A stretch of DNA of 22,906 bases, taken from NCBI GenBank assembly GCA_035637315.1, contig DASPXK010000240.1, positions 1 to 22,906 of the forward strand. Direction: 5' to 3'. This DNA comes from DASPXK01 sp035637315. GTDB lineage: Bacteria; Chloroflexota; UBA6077; JACCZL01. The notes below the pieces were generated by a model. The model was not told the DNA's origin, did not search any database, and worked only from the letters and a program-made list of their open reading frames with translations. Positions within the stretch are counted from its first letter, which is position 1. Each line of letters begins with the position of its first letter. Both the position numbers and the translations under genes were made by a program. This document shows positions 15,523-22,488 of this stretch, piece by piece.

Positions 15523-16216
15523 GGAAGAACGAGCGACTGGCCAGCCCGCCTGCCGCGTTCTTCGATCTCTTCGAACCTATTACGGCAAGCCGCGTCCACG
15601 CCCCCGTAACGACCCGCTAGCCGAGCTGGTCCAGACGATCCTGTCGCAGAACACCTCGGACGTCAACACCGATCGCGCGTTCGCTTGCTTGATGTCGACG
15701 TTCGGCTCGTGGGAGGCCGTCCTCGCCGCCCCAATATCACGTATCGCAGACGCCATTCGGACGGGCGGTCTAGCCCGGGTGAAGGCACCCCGAATCAAGA
15801 AAGTGCTTCAGACGATCTGGCAACAGCGCGGCGAGTTGAGTCTGGACTTCCTGAATGCGCTCGACACCGAGGAGGCCCGCCGCTACCTGACCGAGCTGGA
15901 CGGCGTTGGCCCGAAGACGGCTGCCTGCGTGCTGCTGTTCGCGTGCGGCAAGCCAGCCATACCCGTGGACACCCACGTTCACCGCGTGAGCCGCCGTCTG
16001 GGGTTGATCGGGCCACGCACGAGCGCTGCCCAGGCTCACCGAGAGCTGGAGGCCGCCTTCCAACCCTCGGACCTGTACGACGCTCATATGCTGCTGGTCC
16101 GCCACGGCCGCGAGATTTGCAAGGCGCTCCGCCCGCGCTGCCCGAGTTGCCCGCTATCCGACTTCTGCCCACGAGTCGGAGTAGACAGGACTGATCCCTC
16201 AGTTCGGCTAGACTGA
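15512..16216 (+). CDS. Endonuclease III-type DNA glycosylase/AP lyase (HhH-GPD, 4Fe-4S)
   Basis: Base-excision repair enzyme acting on oxidised pyrimidines or other damaged bases; 234 residues from ATG 15512. The helix-hairpin-helix is LDGVGPKTAACVL (129-141) with the catalytic lysine K135 of bifunctional glycosylases. The aspartate is in PVDTHVHRV (D153). The iron-sulphur loop has the exact C-x6-C-x2-C-x5-C spacing (C203, C210, C213, C219). The early motif is LSQNTSD rather than the LSAQATD of E. coli Nth, placing it in the Nth-like SQNT subgroup rather than true Nth. The start at 15512 overlaps the previous stop by 11 nt, suggesting translational coupling; an earlier in-frame start at 15464 would overlap much more. 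Confidence 0.9.
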   Translation: MPNEEERATGQPACRVLRSLRTYYGKPRPRPRNDPLAELVQTILSQNTSDVNTDRAFACLMSTFGSWEAVLAAPISRIADAIRTGGLARVKAPRIKKVLQTIWQQRGELSLDFLNALDTEEARRYLTELDGVGPKTAACVLLFACGKPAIPVDTHVHRVSRRLGLIGPRTSAAQAHRELEAAFQPSDLYDAHMLLVRHGREICKALRPRCPSCPLSDFCPRVGVDRTDPSVRLD

Positions 16217-16219
16217 GGC

Positions 16220-16885
16220 GTGCCGACCTGCCTGTTCGATGCCGTTATCTTCGATCTAGACGGCGTCCTCCTGGACTCGGAGCCACTCTATCTGAGCGCT
16301 ACGAATATCGTCCTCGCTCGCGAAGGTCGGTACCTGAGCCCGGAGGAGAACGCCGGCTACATCGGCTGGCGATACGACGACTTTCTCGCTGAGCTCATCC
16401 CGCGCCTTGGCCTGTTGCACCCGCCTGACTACTACGTGGCAGAAACCCGCCGCGAAGTCGGTCGCCTGCTGAGCGGCCCACTCGATCCGGCGCCCGGCGC
16501 CGCGGACCTCGTCGAGTGTCTACAGGCGGCGGGCATCCCGCTCGCGGTCGGTTCGTCCAGCTCCCACACCTGGGTCGAGACCATCCTGTCCGGACTCGGT
16601 CTGCGAGACTGGTTCCCGGTCATCGTCGGGGGGGACGACGTGGCGCATGGCAAGCCGGCGCCCGATATCTTCCGGCGTTGCGCCGAGCTACTGGGTGCCC
16701 GGCCCGAGCGCTGCGTGGTAATCGAAGACTCGCCGACGGGCGTCCTCGCCGCGCGACGGGCCGGGATGGCGGCGATCGGGCTGCGTACCGCCGCGACCGC
16801 CCCCCTCACGCTGGAGGGCTGTCTGGCGGTCGTCGACAGCCTGGCGGAGTGCGCCCGCCACTTAGGACTGAGGACTGAGGCATGA
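16220..16885 (+). CDS. HAD-superfamily phosphatase/phosphomutase (beta-phosphoglucomutase-like)
   Basis: A 221-residue haloacid-dehalogenase-fold hydrolase starting with GTG, 3 nt after the endonuclease stop. Motif I is FDLDGVLLDSEP with nucleophile D12 and acid/base D14. The helical cap lies between residues ~20 and 85. Motif II is GSSSS (111-115), motif III lysine is in GKPAPDIF (K145) and motif IV is VIEDSPTGVLAARRAGM (E169, D170). This is the subfamily I signature of PgmB, Gph and related sugar-phosphate enzymes; the substrate is not identifiable. The last codons (GLRTEA) and the TGA stop are encoded by the heptamer repeat at 16863, so the natural C-terminus may have been altered by repeat growth. 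Confidence 0.88.
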   Translation: MPTCLFDAVIFDLDGVLLDSEPLYLSATNIVLAREGRYLSPEENAGYIGWRYDDFLAELIPRLGLLHPPDYYVAETRREVGRLLSGPLDPAPGAADLVECLQAAGIPLAVGSSSSHTWVETILSGLGLRDWFPVIVGGDDVAHGKPAPDIFRRCAELLGARPERCVVIEDSPTGVLAARRAGMAAIGLRTAATAPLTLEGCLAVVDSLAECARHLGLRTEA

Positions 16886-16934
16886 GGCATGAGGCTGCAC
16901 CCACTCATTCCTCATTCCTCAGTCCTCATTCCTG
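16863..16934. repeat. Heptamer tandem repeat locus C (inverted arms)
   Basis: The left arm (16863-16897) reads taggact, gaggact, gaggcat, gaggcat and gaggctg. The right arm (16907-16934) reads attcctc, attcctc, agtcctc and attcctg, the same word on the other strand. Only 9 nt separate the arms, so a long imperfect hairpin is possible. It spans the 3' end of the HAD gene and stops 3 nt before the 3' end of the convergent thioesterase gene, so it could act as a bidirectional transcript end, though there is no T-tract. Confidence 0.85.
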
Positions 16935-16937
16935 CGC

Positions 16938-17375
16938 CTAGCGGCCCTGCGCGGCCCTGTCTCGGAGCGTCATACAGGTGCTCGTCGCTCGCGCCACTAG
17001 ACGGCCCTCTTCATCCGTTACGTCGCACTGGACCAGGCCTACCGTCCGCCCACCCGTTACGAGCTGACCTCGCGCGACCAGCTTCGCGCTCCAGACCGGT
17101 CGCAGGAAATTGATCTTCAATTCGAGGGTGGCGAAGCTCTCGCCCTCGGCCAGGGTGCTCGCGTAGGCCAGACCCATCGCGGCATCGGCTATGTCGCACA
17201 GGATGCCGCCGTGGAGCGTGCCCATGGGGTTGGCGTGCCGTTCTTCGGCTTCGAGCTCGACCACGGCCTGGCCGCGTTCAACGGACGCGAGCGTGAAACC
17301 GATAAGCGCCGCAATGGGCGGCGGCGCTGCCTCGCCGCGCACCACGGCCTGGAACCGCTCGAGCATGCTTGGCAC
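16938..17375 (-). CDS. PaaI-family hotdog-fold acyl-CoA thioesterase
   Basis: A 145-residue hotdog thioesterase that hydrolyses acyl- or aryl-CoA thioesters. The GTG at 17375 is chosen because GGGAGG lies 6 nt upstream; an ATG seven codons earlier has no good ribosome binding site. The family signature NPMGTLHGGILCDIADAAMG is present (N49, H55-G56-G57, D64). The following strands ATLELKINFLRPVW and GRTVGLVQCDVTDEEGRLVARATSTCM are typical of PaaI and 4-hydroxybenzoyl-CoA thioesterase-like members. No phenylacetate-pathway genes are near, so the substrate is open. Probably a cytosolic tetramer. The acyltransferase gene lies 77 nt upstream on the same strand. Confidence 0.9.
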   Translation of the reverse strand: MPSMLERFQAVVRGEAAPPPIAALIGFTLASVERGQAVVELEAEERHANPMGTLHGGILCDIADAAMGLAYASTLAEGESFATLELKINFLRPVWSAKLVARGQLVTGGRTVGLVQCDVTDEEGRLVARATSTCMTLRDRAAQGR

Positions 17376-17452
17376 GGCCGTCCTCCCTCTCGTCATGAGC
17401 GTTGCCTGCCACGGGCCTCAGCGGCCCGATCCGGCACAGGCTACGTGCGACC

Positions 17453-18367
17453 TCAGTCCTTCGACTCGTCGCTGGCCTCTGGACTCAAGAGCGCGTGCAG
17501 GCGGCTCTTGATTCTATCGGTCAGTGCCTGCGCGTCCAGGCTGGTCGCGGCGAGAAATTCTGCGTCGAGCGGCGTGCCGTAACCGACCCGTACTGTCGTG
17601 CTGCCGAGGCGCGGGAAGATGAGCTGGAGCACCGCGGTCAGGTCGGCTTGCGTCTGCCGGGTGCGTCGCAGGCGAATGAGCGGCCAGAAGCGGCGCCAGA
17701 TACGTTCGGAGAGCGCGCCGCGGACCGCGGTTGGCACGACCTGGAGCGGGATCTGGCGCCTGGCGGCCAGTCGGACCAGCGCGCCGAGGCCGGGCGACCA
17801 GTCGTCGAGCGGCTCCCGGCCGTGCGCCAGAATTGGATCAGGCTCCAGGTGGCCAGCCGGAAACAAGATAATGGCGCCACCGCGGCGCAGGCGGTCCAGC
17901 ATCGCTCGTACCGACCAGGCGCGCCGCGGTCCGGAATCGGGCACGAACATCAGGTGTCGCCGCACCATCTCAGGCAGCAATGTCAGCAGCGGCTGGGGAT
18001 GGGAGAGCGCAACCAGATCGGGCCGCGGGGCCGTGGCGTAGATCGCGAGAGAATCGAGGAGTCCCGGGTGGTTGGCGACTAGCAGCAGCGGGCCGGTCGT
18101 TGGGACCCGCACAGCGTCGGCCGCCTCGATCTCGGCGCCGTAGCGGCGAGCCAGCTGGCGAGCGGCGCGGGCGACCCCAACCTGTCCGACGGCCAGATCG
18201 AACTCGGCCATCGCCCCCGCGAACCGCCGCACCCCGCGCCCCAACGTGAGCTGGAGTGCTCCGCGTCCACCCGCCCAACCGCCAAGGCCGGCCAGGACGG
18301 CCATGTCGTTCAGACAGACCGACTCCAGGCGTCGGAGCTGATCGCCTGGGCTACTGGCTGCCTGCAT
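17453..18367 (-). CDS. PlsC-type 1-acyl-glycerol-phosphate acyltransferase family protein
   Basis: A 304-residue acyltransferase of the LPLAT/PlsC superfamily, which transfers acyl chains to lysophospholipids or related acceptors at the membrane. The catalytic HX4D is VANHPGLLDS (H100, D105), and the acceptor-binding FPEG motif appears as FPAG (169-172) in IILFPAGHLEPDP, with alanine for the usual glutamate. PTAVRGA and VRVGYGTPL further on fit the fold. The start is uncertain: the ribosome binding site at 18367 is weak and residue 22 is another methionine (18304). The long N-terminus (~90 residues before the acyltransferase core) has no confident membrane helix. With the thioesterase it suggests acyl-lipid metabolism, but that is inference. 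Confidence 0.82.
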   Translation of the reverse strand: MQAASSPGDQLRRLESVCLNDMAVLAGLGGWAGGRGALQLTLGRGVRRFAGAMAEFDLAVGQVGVARAARQLARRYGAEIEAADAVRVPTTGPLLLVANHPGLLDSLAIYATAPRPDLVALSHPQPLLTLLPEMVRRHLMFVPDSGPRRAWSVRAMLDRLRRGGAIILFPAGHLEPDPILAHGREPLDDWSPGLGALVRLAARRQIPLQVVPTAVRGALSERIWRRFWPLIRLRRTRQTQADLTAVLQLIFPRLGSTTVRVGYGTPLDAEFLAATSLDAQALTDRIKSRLHALLSPEASDESKD

Positions 18368-18372
18368 TGGGC

Positions 18373-18400
18373 TTGGCCGATCGGCCTGAGGTGCTAGACT
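18373..18400 (+). promoter_or_regulatory. Possible promoter of the HicB-like/phosphonoacetate hydrolase pair
   Basis: TTGGCC (18373-18378) and TAGACT (18395-18400) are 16 nt apart, each matching consensus at 4 of 6 positions. The predicted start near 18407 is just upstream of the GGAG and ATG 18418. Confidence 0.35.
18375..18386. promoter_or_regulatory. 12-bp perfect palindrome, possible operator
   Basis: GGCCGATCGGCC is a perfect 12-bp palindrome. It overlaps the possible -35 box and the spacer upstream of the HicB-like gene, which is where a repressor site would be expected. GC-rich palindromes also arise by chance in such DNA. Confidence 0.3.
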
Positions 18401-18417
18401 GACTCTGGAGCGAGACG

Positions 18418-18648
18418 ATGCGTGACGTAAAGATCATCGTAGAAAAGCACCCGGACGGCTACATAGCTTACCGATTGGGACTAAAGGGCGTAGTCGTTGG
18501 CGAAGGAGATACGTACGAGGAGGCACTCGCAGACGTCAAATCGGCGATTAAGTTCCACGCTGAGACGTTTGGCCACGACATTCTGGAGACTGAGTCGGCC
18601 GCGCTCGAGGCGTTTGTGGCCGAGACGCCGGGCTACCGCTGGGCCTAG
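18418..18648 (+). CDS. Orphan HicB-like (UPF0150/DUF1902) protein
   Basis: A 76-residue protein with the small HicB fold: MRDVKIIVEKHPDGYIAYRLGLKGVVVGEGDTYEEAL matches the HicB pattern of a beta strand, then a DGxY/GxxxxGDTxEEAL segment and a helix (residues ~32-50). HicB proteins are antitoxins that mask the HicA RNase. Here there is no HicA-like frame (about 60 residues with a DGxxH motif) on either side: only 50 nt separate it from the divergent acyltransferase gene. The C-terminus has no visible ribbon-helix-helix or HTH DNA-binding domain. It is therefore probably a solitary HicB-like protein. GGAG lies 7 nt before the ATG. The next gene starts 6 nt after the stop. Confidence 0.75.
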   Translation: MRDVKIIVEKHPDGYIAYRLGLKGVVVGEGDTYEEALADVKSAIKFHAETFGHDILETESAALEAFVAETPGYRWA

Positions 18649-18654
18649 CCACAC

Positions 18655-19896
18655 GTGCCTCCTGACGTCATCACGGTCAACGGCCGCGACTATCGCCTGC
18701 CGACTCGGCCAACCGCCGTCATCACCATCGACGGCTGCGAGCCAGCCTACCTCGACGACGCGATGACGCGCGGGCTCACGCCGTGTCTGAGCACGATGCT
18801 CGCCGCGGGCGGCGCCTACCACATTGGGCTCGGCCAGATGCCGTCGCTGACTAACCCGAACAATCTCTCGATCGTCACAGGTGCGCCGCCGGTCGTCCAC
18901 GGCGTGCCCGGCAACCACTACCGAGCGCCCGACGGCCAGGAGGTCCAGCTCGTTGACCCGTCGTTCCTGCGCGCCCCGACGATCCATGCCGAGATGCAGC
19001 GAGCCGGCGTAAGAGTCCTCGCGGTCACAGCCAAAGACAAGTTGCGTCGCCTGCTGGCCGACGGCGAGGTGCCGTCGATCAGCGCCGAGAAGGCTGACAA
19101 GTTTGGCCTGCCGACATACGGCATCGACGACGTGACGGGGCTGGTGGGCAGGCCTCAGCCGGGCATCTATGACTGGGAGATCAGCCCCTACGCGATCGAG
19201 ATCGGCCTGGCCGTCCACCGCCGTGTCGGCGGGCTGGGTCTGCTGTACGCGTCGCTGACCGACTACGTCCAGCACAAGCAAGGTCCGGGCGGCGACCTGG
19301 CCGATCGTTTCTACCGGCGCTTCGACGAGCTGCTCGGAGAGCTCCTAGACGAGGGGTTCGTCGTAGGGATCACCGCTGACCACGGCATGAACGCGAAGCA
19401 GAATCCAGATGGCTCGCCGCGGGTTCATTACCTCGAAGAGGTCCTGGAGTCGGTCGACGTCAGGGAGTACCACGTGGTCCTGCCGATCACCGACCCGTAC
19501 GTCGTCCACCATGGGGCGCTCGGGTCGTTCGCCTGGGTCCATCTGCCGGCGGCGGACATCCAACGGGCGCGCGAGGCGTTCGCGGCGCTCGAAGGGGTGG
19601 AGGAGGTCTACACCCGCGAGGAGTCGGCCGTGATCTACGAGCATCCGGCCGATCGAATCGGTGACCTCTCGGTAGCCTCGGATGCCCGGACCGCGCTGGG
19701 CAAGTCGCGGGCCCAGCACGACTTGTCGCTGGTCGAGAGCGGCCTTCGCTCGCACGGCGGCCGGCACGAGCAGATCGTGCCTATCCTCGTCAGCCATCCA
19801 CTGTCCGAGCGCTACGCCGCGTGGCACCGGACCGGCGTCCGCAACAGCGATGTACACGACCTCGTGCTGAACGGCCTCGCCCAGCTGTCATCCTGA
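18655..19896 (+). CDS. phnA: Phosphonoacetate hydrolase
   Basis: Alkaline-phosphatase-superfamily metalloenzyme that cleaves the C-P bond of phosphonoacetate to acetate and phosphate. 413 residues, the usual size. The signature MPSLTNPNNLSIVTGAPP (62-79) contains the candidate nucleophile T66 and is near-diagnostic. The two-zinc site is complete in pattern: D26 in ITIDGCEP, D203 and H207 in LTDYVQHK, D242-H243 in ITADHGMN, and H371 in GGRHEQIVP. The phosphonate-binding lysines appear as K127 and K129 in TAKDK, and N87 in GNHY follows the nucleophile. The GTG at 18655 is the only start that keeps D26; there is no clear Shine-Dalgarno, so coupling to the gene 6 nt upstream is likely. No phnW/phnY or phosphonate transporter is nearby. 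The stop lies in a repeat. Confidence 0.88.
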   Translation: MPPDVITVNGRDYRLPTRPTAVITIDGCEPAYLDDAMTRGLTPCLSTMLAAGGAYHIGLGQMPSLTNPNNLSIVTGAPPVVHGVPGNHYRAPDGQEVQLVDPSFLRAPTIHAEMQRAGVRVLAVTAKDKLRRLLADGEVPSISAEKADKFGLPTYGIDDVTGLVGRPQPGIYDWEISPYAIEIGLAVHRRVGGLGLLYASLTDYVQHKQGPGGDLADRFYRRFDELLGELLDEGFVVGITADHGMNAKQNPDGSPRVHYLEEVLESVDVREYHVVLPITDPYVVHHGALGSFAWVHLPAADIQRAREAFAALEGVEEVYTREESAVIYEHPADRIGDLSVASDARTALGKSRAQHDLSLVESGLRSHGGRHEQIVPILVSHPLSERYAAWHRTGVRNSDVHDLVLNGLAQLSS

Positions 19897-20009
19897 GCCC
19901 CTCTTGTCATCCTGAGGACTCATGGGCCTTCGGCCCGCCCCGAGCGAATGAATGTTCATTTTCGTGGGAGCGAAGCGGAAGGATCTCATGCTCCGCTGCA
20001 TGCGATCCT
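19886..20009. repeat. TGTCATCCTGAG-type interspersed repeat with hairpins
   Basis: The 12-mer TGTCATCCTGAG occurs at 19886-19897 and again at 19905-19916; the first copy contains the phnA stop TGA. Further on, the complementary style GCGAAGCGGAAGGATCTC appears, ending in a strong hairpin: 19980-19991 pairs with 19998-20009, 12 bp with one mismatch and a 6-nt loop. Smaller stems are GGGCC/GGCCC (19924-19936) and AATGAA/TTCATT (19947-19960, followed by TT). It lies between two convergent genes and may serve as a bidirectional transcript end. The word style is known from memory as a frequent bacterial repeat. Confidence 0.75.
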
Positions 20010-20026
20010 CTGTTACCCGCGGCTAG

Positions 20027-20575
20027 CTAGTACCAGATCGATTCAGGCGCGATGACGAGATCTGGGAATGGCGGCAGCGAGGTCGGCTCTGACTCCGTGA
20101 CGCGCCCAGCTGGGTCATATCGCCCGTCGACCAACCGAAACGCCTCGATCGTCCGCACCTCGTTGTCGACGATCCAGTAATAGGCCACCCCGTAGTGGGC
20201 GTACAGCTGGAGCTTCCTGACCCGATCGATGCGGATGCTGTAGCGCGAGAGGATCTCGACGACCAGGGTTGGCGGGCCCTCGATCCCACGCTCGCTGATC
20301 AGCGCCAGCCGGTCGTTTGGCATGAAGATCAGGTCAGGCTGCACAATGGTGGCGTCGTCCAGGATGCAGTCGACCGGCGCGTAGAGCAGTTCGCCGAGAT
20401 GGTGTGACTTCACGTGCTGCCGAAGGACGGAATAGAGGTTCCCACTGGACCGTTGGTGGGCGGTGCCCGGCGCTGGCGCCACAGACAGCTCTCCTTGATG
20501 GATCTCGTAGCGCCGGCCATCATCCGGCAGTTCGAGGTAATCCTGGTAGGTCAGGATAACGCGCTTGGTTTGCAT
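20027..20575 (-). CDS. Uma2/DUF820 family PD-(D/E)XK nuclease-like protein
   Basis: A 182-residue Uma2 protein, a restriction-endonuclease-fold family very abundant in cyanobacteria and Chloroflexota, often in many copies and of unknown role. The N-terminal segment YQDYLELPDDGRRYEIHQGEL has the conserved E24. The core shows QPDLIFMP (D81), PTLVVEILS (E107) and the D-x3-K pair in RIDRVRKLQLY (D117, K121), followed by GVAYYWIVD, the family hallmark. All expected catalytic residues are present, so nuclease activity is possible. No methyltransferase or other defence gene is adjacent. It has its own 67-nt upstream gap from the transpeptidase-like gene. Confidence 0.88.
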   Translation of the reverse strand: MQTKRVILTYQDYLELPDDGRRYEIHQGELSVAPAPGTAHQRSSGNLYSVLRQHVKSHHLGELLYAPVDCILDDATIVQPDLIFMPNDRLALISERGIEGPPTLVVEILSRYSIRIDRVRKLQLYAHYGVAYYWIVDNEVRTIEAFRLVDGRYDPAGRVTESEPTSLPPFPDLVIAPESIWY

Positions 20576-20642
20576 CGACTTGGCGCCTCGCTCTCGATTA
20601 TACGTCCTATCCCCGCTGTCGACTGCCTACTTGCTCCTGGTC

Positions 20643-22382
20643 TCACCAGCCGATGGCGTACGACATGCGACGCGGATCGGCGCCACCCACCAGAATGCCC
20701 AGCTCGCGCTCGGCTTTGATCATGCAGGGCGCGCCGGCTGTCCCGATGAAGTCGGGCCAGCGCTCGATCGTATGGCCGATGCGCCGCAGTTCTTGGATGG
20801 TCTCATCGGAGATCCGTCCCTCGGCCCTGGCCAGGCCAGGGAAGTATGGGTGTGGGTCGCCGGTGCTGGGGTAGTTGTAGCTGGCCACGCGCGGCTGCTC
20901 GATCGCCTCCTGGGGGTCCATGCCAAATTCGACGACATTCAACAGCACCTGAACCATCGCCTGCGGCTGGACGTCGTGGCCGGGAGTGCCAAACACCAGC
21001 TCGAGGCGACCGTCGTTCGTCACCAGGCCCGGGCTGGGTGTCAGTCGAGGTCGCTTGCCGCCCTGGATCGAGCTGGGGTGCGACTCGTCCACCCACGACT
21101 GGTAGCCGCGCGAGGAGATGGTGAAGCCGAGCCCAGGCACGACCGGTGTGAGGCGGGCGCCGTCGCTGGGAGTGGCCGAGAAGCCGTTGCCCCAGCGATC
21201 GACCGCGCACACGTAGCTCGTGTCGGGCTCGGGCTCGGACCGCAGCACGGCTGGCCTGCCGACCGCGGCAGGCCCATCCGAGCGGCCCTCGTAACGCCAC
21301 GGGTCACCCGGCTCGGGCATCTGCTTCCAGGCGCGGTCGGGGTCGATCCGCTTCCGCCACTCGCCGGCGTACTCCTTGTCGAGGAGCCCGCGAATGGGCA
21401 CCCGAACGAAGTCCGGATCGCCGTAGCACGCGTGGCGGTCTGAGAAGGCGGCATCTAGGGCTGAGATGATCAGGTGCAGGTAGGCCGGGCTGTTGTGTCC
21501 CAGCGAGCTGAGGTCGTAGCCCTCGAGGATATTGAGCGTCTGGGGCACCATCGGGCCCTGGCACCACGGTCCGCAAGCGTAGACTTCATAGCCGCGGTAC
21601 CTTGTCCTGACTGGCGGCTCCAGCCTGACCCGGAATTCGGCCAGGTCCTCGTACTCCATCAGCCCGCCCTCGGCCTCGGAGAACTCGGCGATTCGGTGCG
21701 CGATCTCGCCTCGGTAGAACAGGTCGCGAGCAGCCTCGAGCCCCGCGACGCGGTCGGCGGCCGCGTGTTCCGCCTCTGCCAGCGTCCGGAAGGTCTTGGC
21801 CAGGTCGCGCTGGACGACCAGCTCGCCGACTCGGTGCGGGCGGCCGTTCGGGAAGAAAACCTCACGGTTCGAGGGCCACTGGCGCATGACCTGCTCGACC
21901 TTGGCGATGTTGTCGACCATGAACTGGTGCGCGGCGAAGCCGTTTTCGGCCAAATCGGTAGCTGGCGCGGAGACCTGCTGCCAGGTCATGGTCCCGTAAT
22001 GCTCGAGAGCCGTTAGCCACGCGTCCGCGGCAGCCGGTGTCACCGAGCGCAGGACCCCGTTGGGGATCGCGCCCCCGGCATGCTCTTTGAAGAACCGGAC
22101 GCTGGCCTTTTTTGGCCAACGTCCGAGGCCGGAGATGGTCATCACCTCGCCCGTCGCGGCCGGGTAGATGATGATCGGGGCGACGCCGCCGAGATTGGTC
22201 ATGTCGGGCTGGAGCACGTTGATGCACACGCCGGCGGCGACGCCGGCGTCGATCGCGTTGCCACCCTGCTCGAGGATTCGCATGCCGGCGGCGCTGGCCA
22301 GATAGTGCCCTGAGGCGACCATGTGCTCGCGCGCCATGATCGCCGGGCGATGCGTCTTCAGCGGCTCCATCACGGTCAGCAT
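20643..22382 (-). CDS. Gamma-glutamyltranspeptidase family protein (Ntn hydrolase)
   Basis: A 579-residue homologue of gamma-glutamyltransferase, made as a precursor that self-cleaves into large and small subunits. N-terminal hallmarks are MVASGHYLASAAGMRILEQGGNAIDA and PDMTNLGG. The predicted cleavage site and nucleophile is T388 in PEPDTSYVCAVDRWGNG, aligning with TTH of E. coli GGT. The C-terminal signature reads FGTPGHDVQPQAMVQVLLN and then FGMDPQEAIEQPRV. Two departures from classical GGT are seen: no signal peptide, so it may be cytosolic, and GH where classical enzymes have the oxyanion GG. The substrate may therefore differ from glutathione. The start has GGAGG 6 nt upstream. The MFS gene is upstream on the same strand. 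Confidence 0.88.
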   Translation of the reverse strand: MLTVMEPLKTHRPAIMAREHMVASGHYLASAAGMRILEQGGNAIDAGVAAGVCINVLQPDMTNLGGVAPIIIYPAATGEVMTISGLGRWPKKASVRFFKEHAGGAIPNGVLRSVTPAAADAWLTALEHYGTMTWQQVSAPATDLAENGFAAHQFMVDNIAKVEQVMRQWPSNREVFFPNGRPHRVGELVVQRDLAKTFRTLAEAEHAAADRVAGLEAARDLFYRGEIAHRIAEFSEAEGGLMEYEDLAEFRVRLEPPVRTRYRGYEVYACGPWCQGPMVPQTLNILEGYDLSSLGHNSPAYLHLIISALDAAFSDRHACYGDPDFVRVPIRGLLDKEYAGEWRKRIDPDRAWKQMPEPGDPWRYEGRSDGPAAVGRPAVLRSEPEPDTSYVCAVDRWGNGFSATPSDGARLTPVVPGLGFTISSRGYQSWVDESHPSSIQGGKRPRLTPSPGLVTNDGRLELVFGTPGHDVQPQAMVQVLLNVVEFGMDPQEAIEQPRVASYNYPSTGDPHPYFPGLARAEGRISDETIQELRRIGHTIERWPDFIGTAGAPCMIKAERELGILVGGADPRRMSYAIGW

Positions 22383-22436
22383 CGGATCCTCCGCAGCCTA
22401 CTTCCAGCTCCACGTTCCGGCGCAGAGTTTCGAGCA

Positions 22437-22464
22437 CCGGCCTGCCGATTGCAAGCCAGGCCGG
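22437..22464. other. Hairpin between the MFS and transpeptidase-like genes
   Basis: CCGGCCTG (22437-22444) pairs perfectly with 22457-22464 around a 12-nt loop. A weaker outer stem (22402-22411 with 22478-22488, one bulge) encloses it. There is no T-tract, so factor-independent termination is doubtful; it could be an mRNA-processing or attenuating structure between two same-strand genes. Confidence 0.4.
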
Positions 22465-22488
22465 CGAGGCCACGCTCGGAGCTTGGAA

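Noticed and set aside
16197..16218. CCTCAGT/ACTGAGG hairpin at the end of the endonuclease gene as a fourth heptamer locus
   Set aside because: Only one unit on each side, with no tandem repetition; may be related but is not enough to call.
18368..18417. HicA toxin gene upstream of the HicB-like gene
   Set aside because: Only 50 nt are available and no HicA-like frame was found on either side or strand.
20027..20575. Defence island around the Uma2 nuclease-like gene
   Set aside because: Neighbours are a phosphonoacetate hydrolase and a transpeptidase homologue; no methylase, helicase or other defence gene is present.
20565..21443. 292-codon plus-strand frame over the transpeptidase-like gene
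   Set aside because: Shadow of a gene with complete family signatures; no recognisable motif in the shadow.
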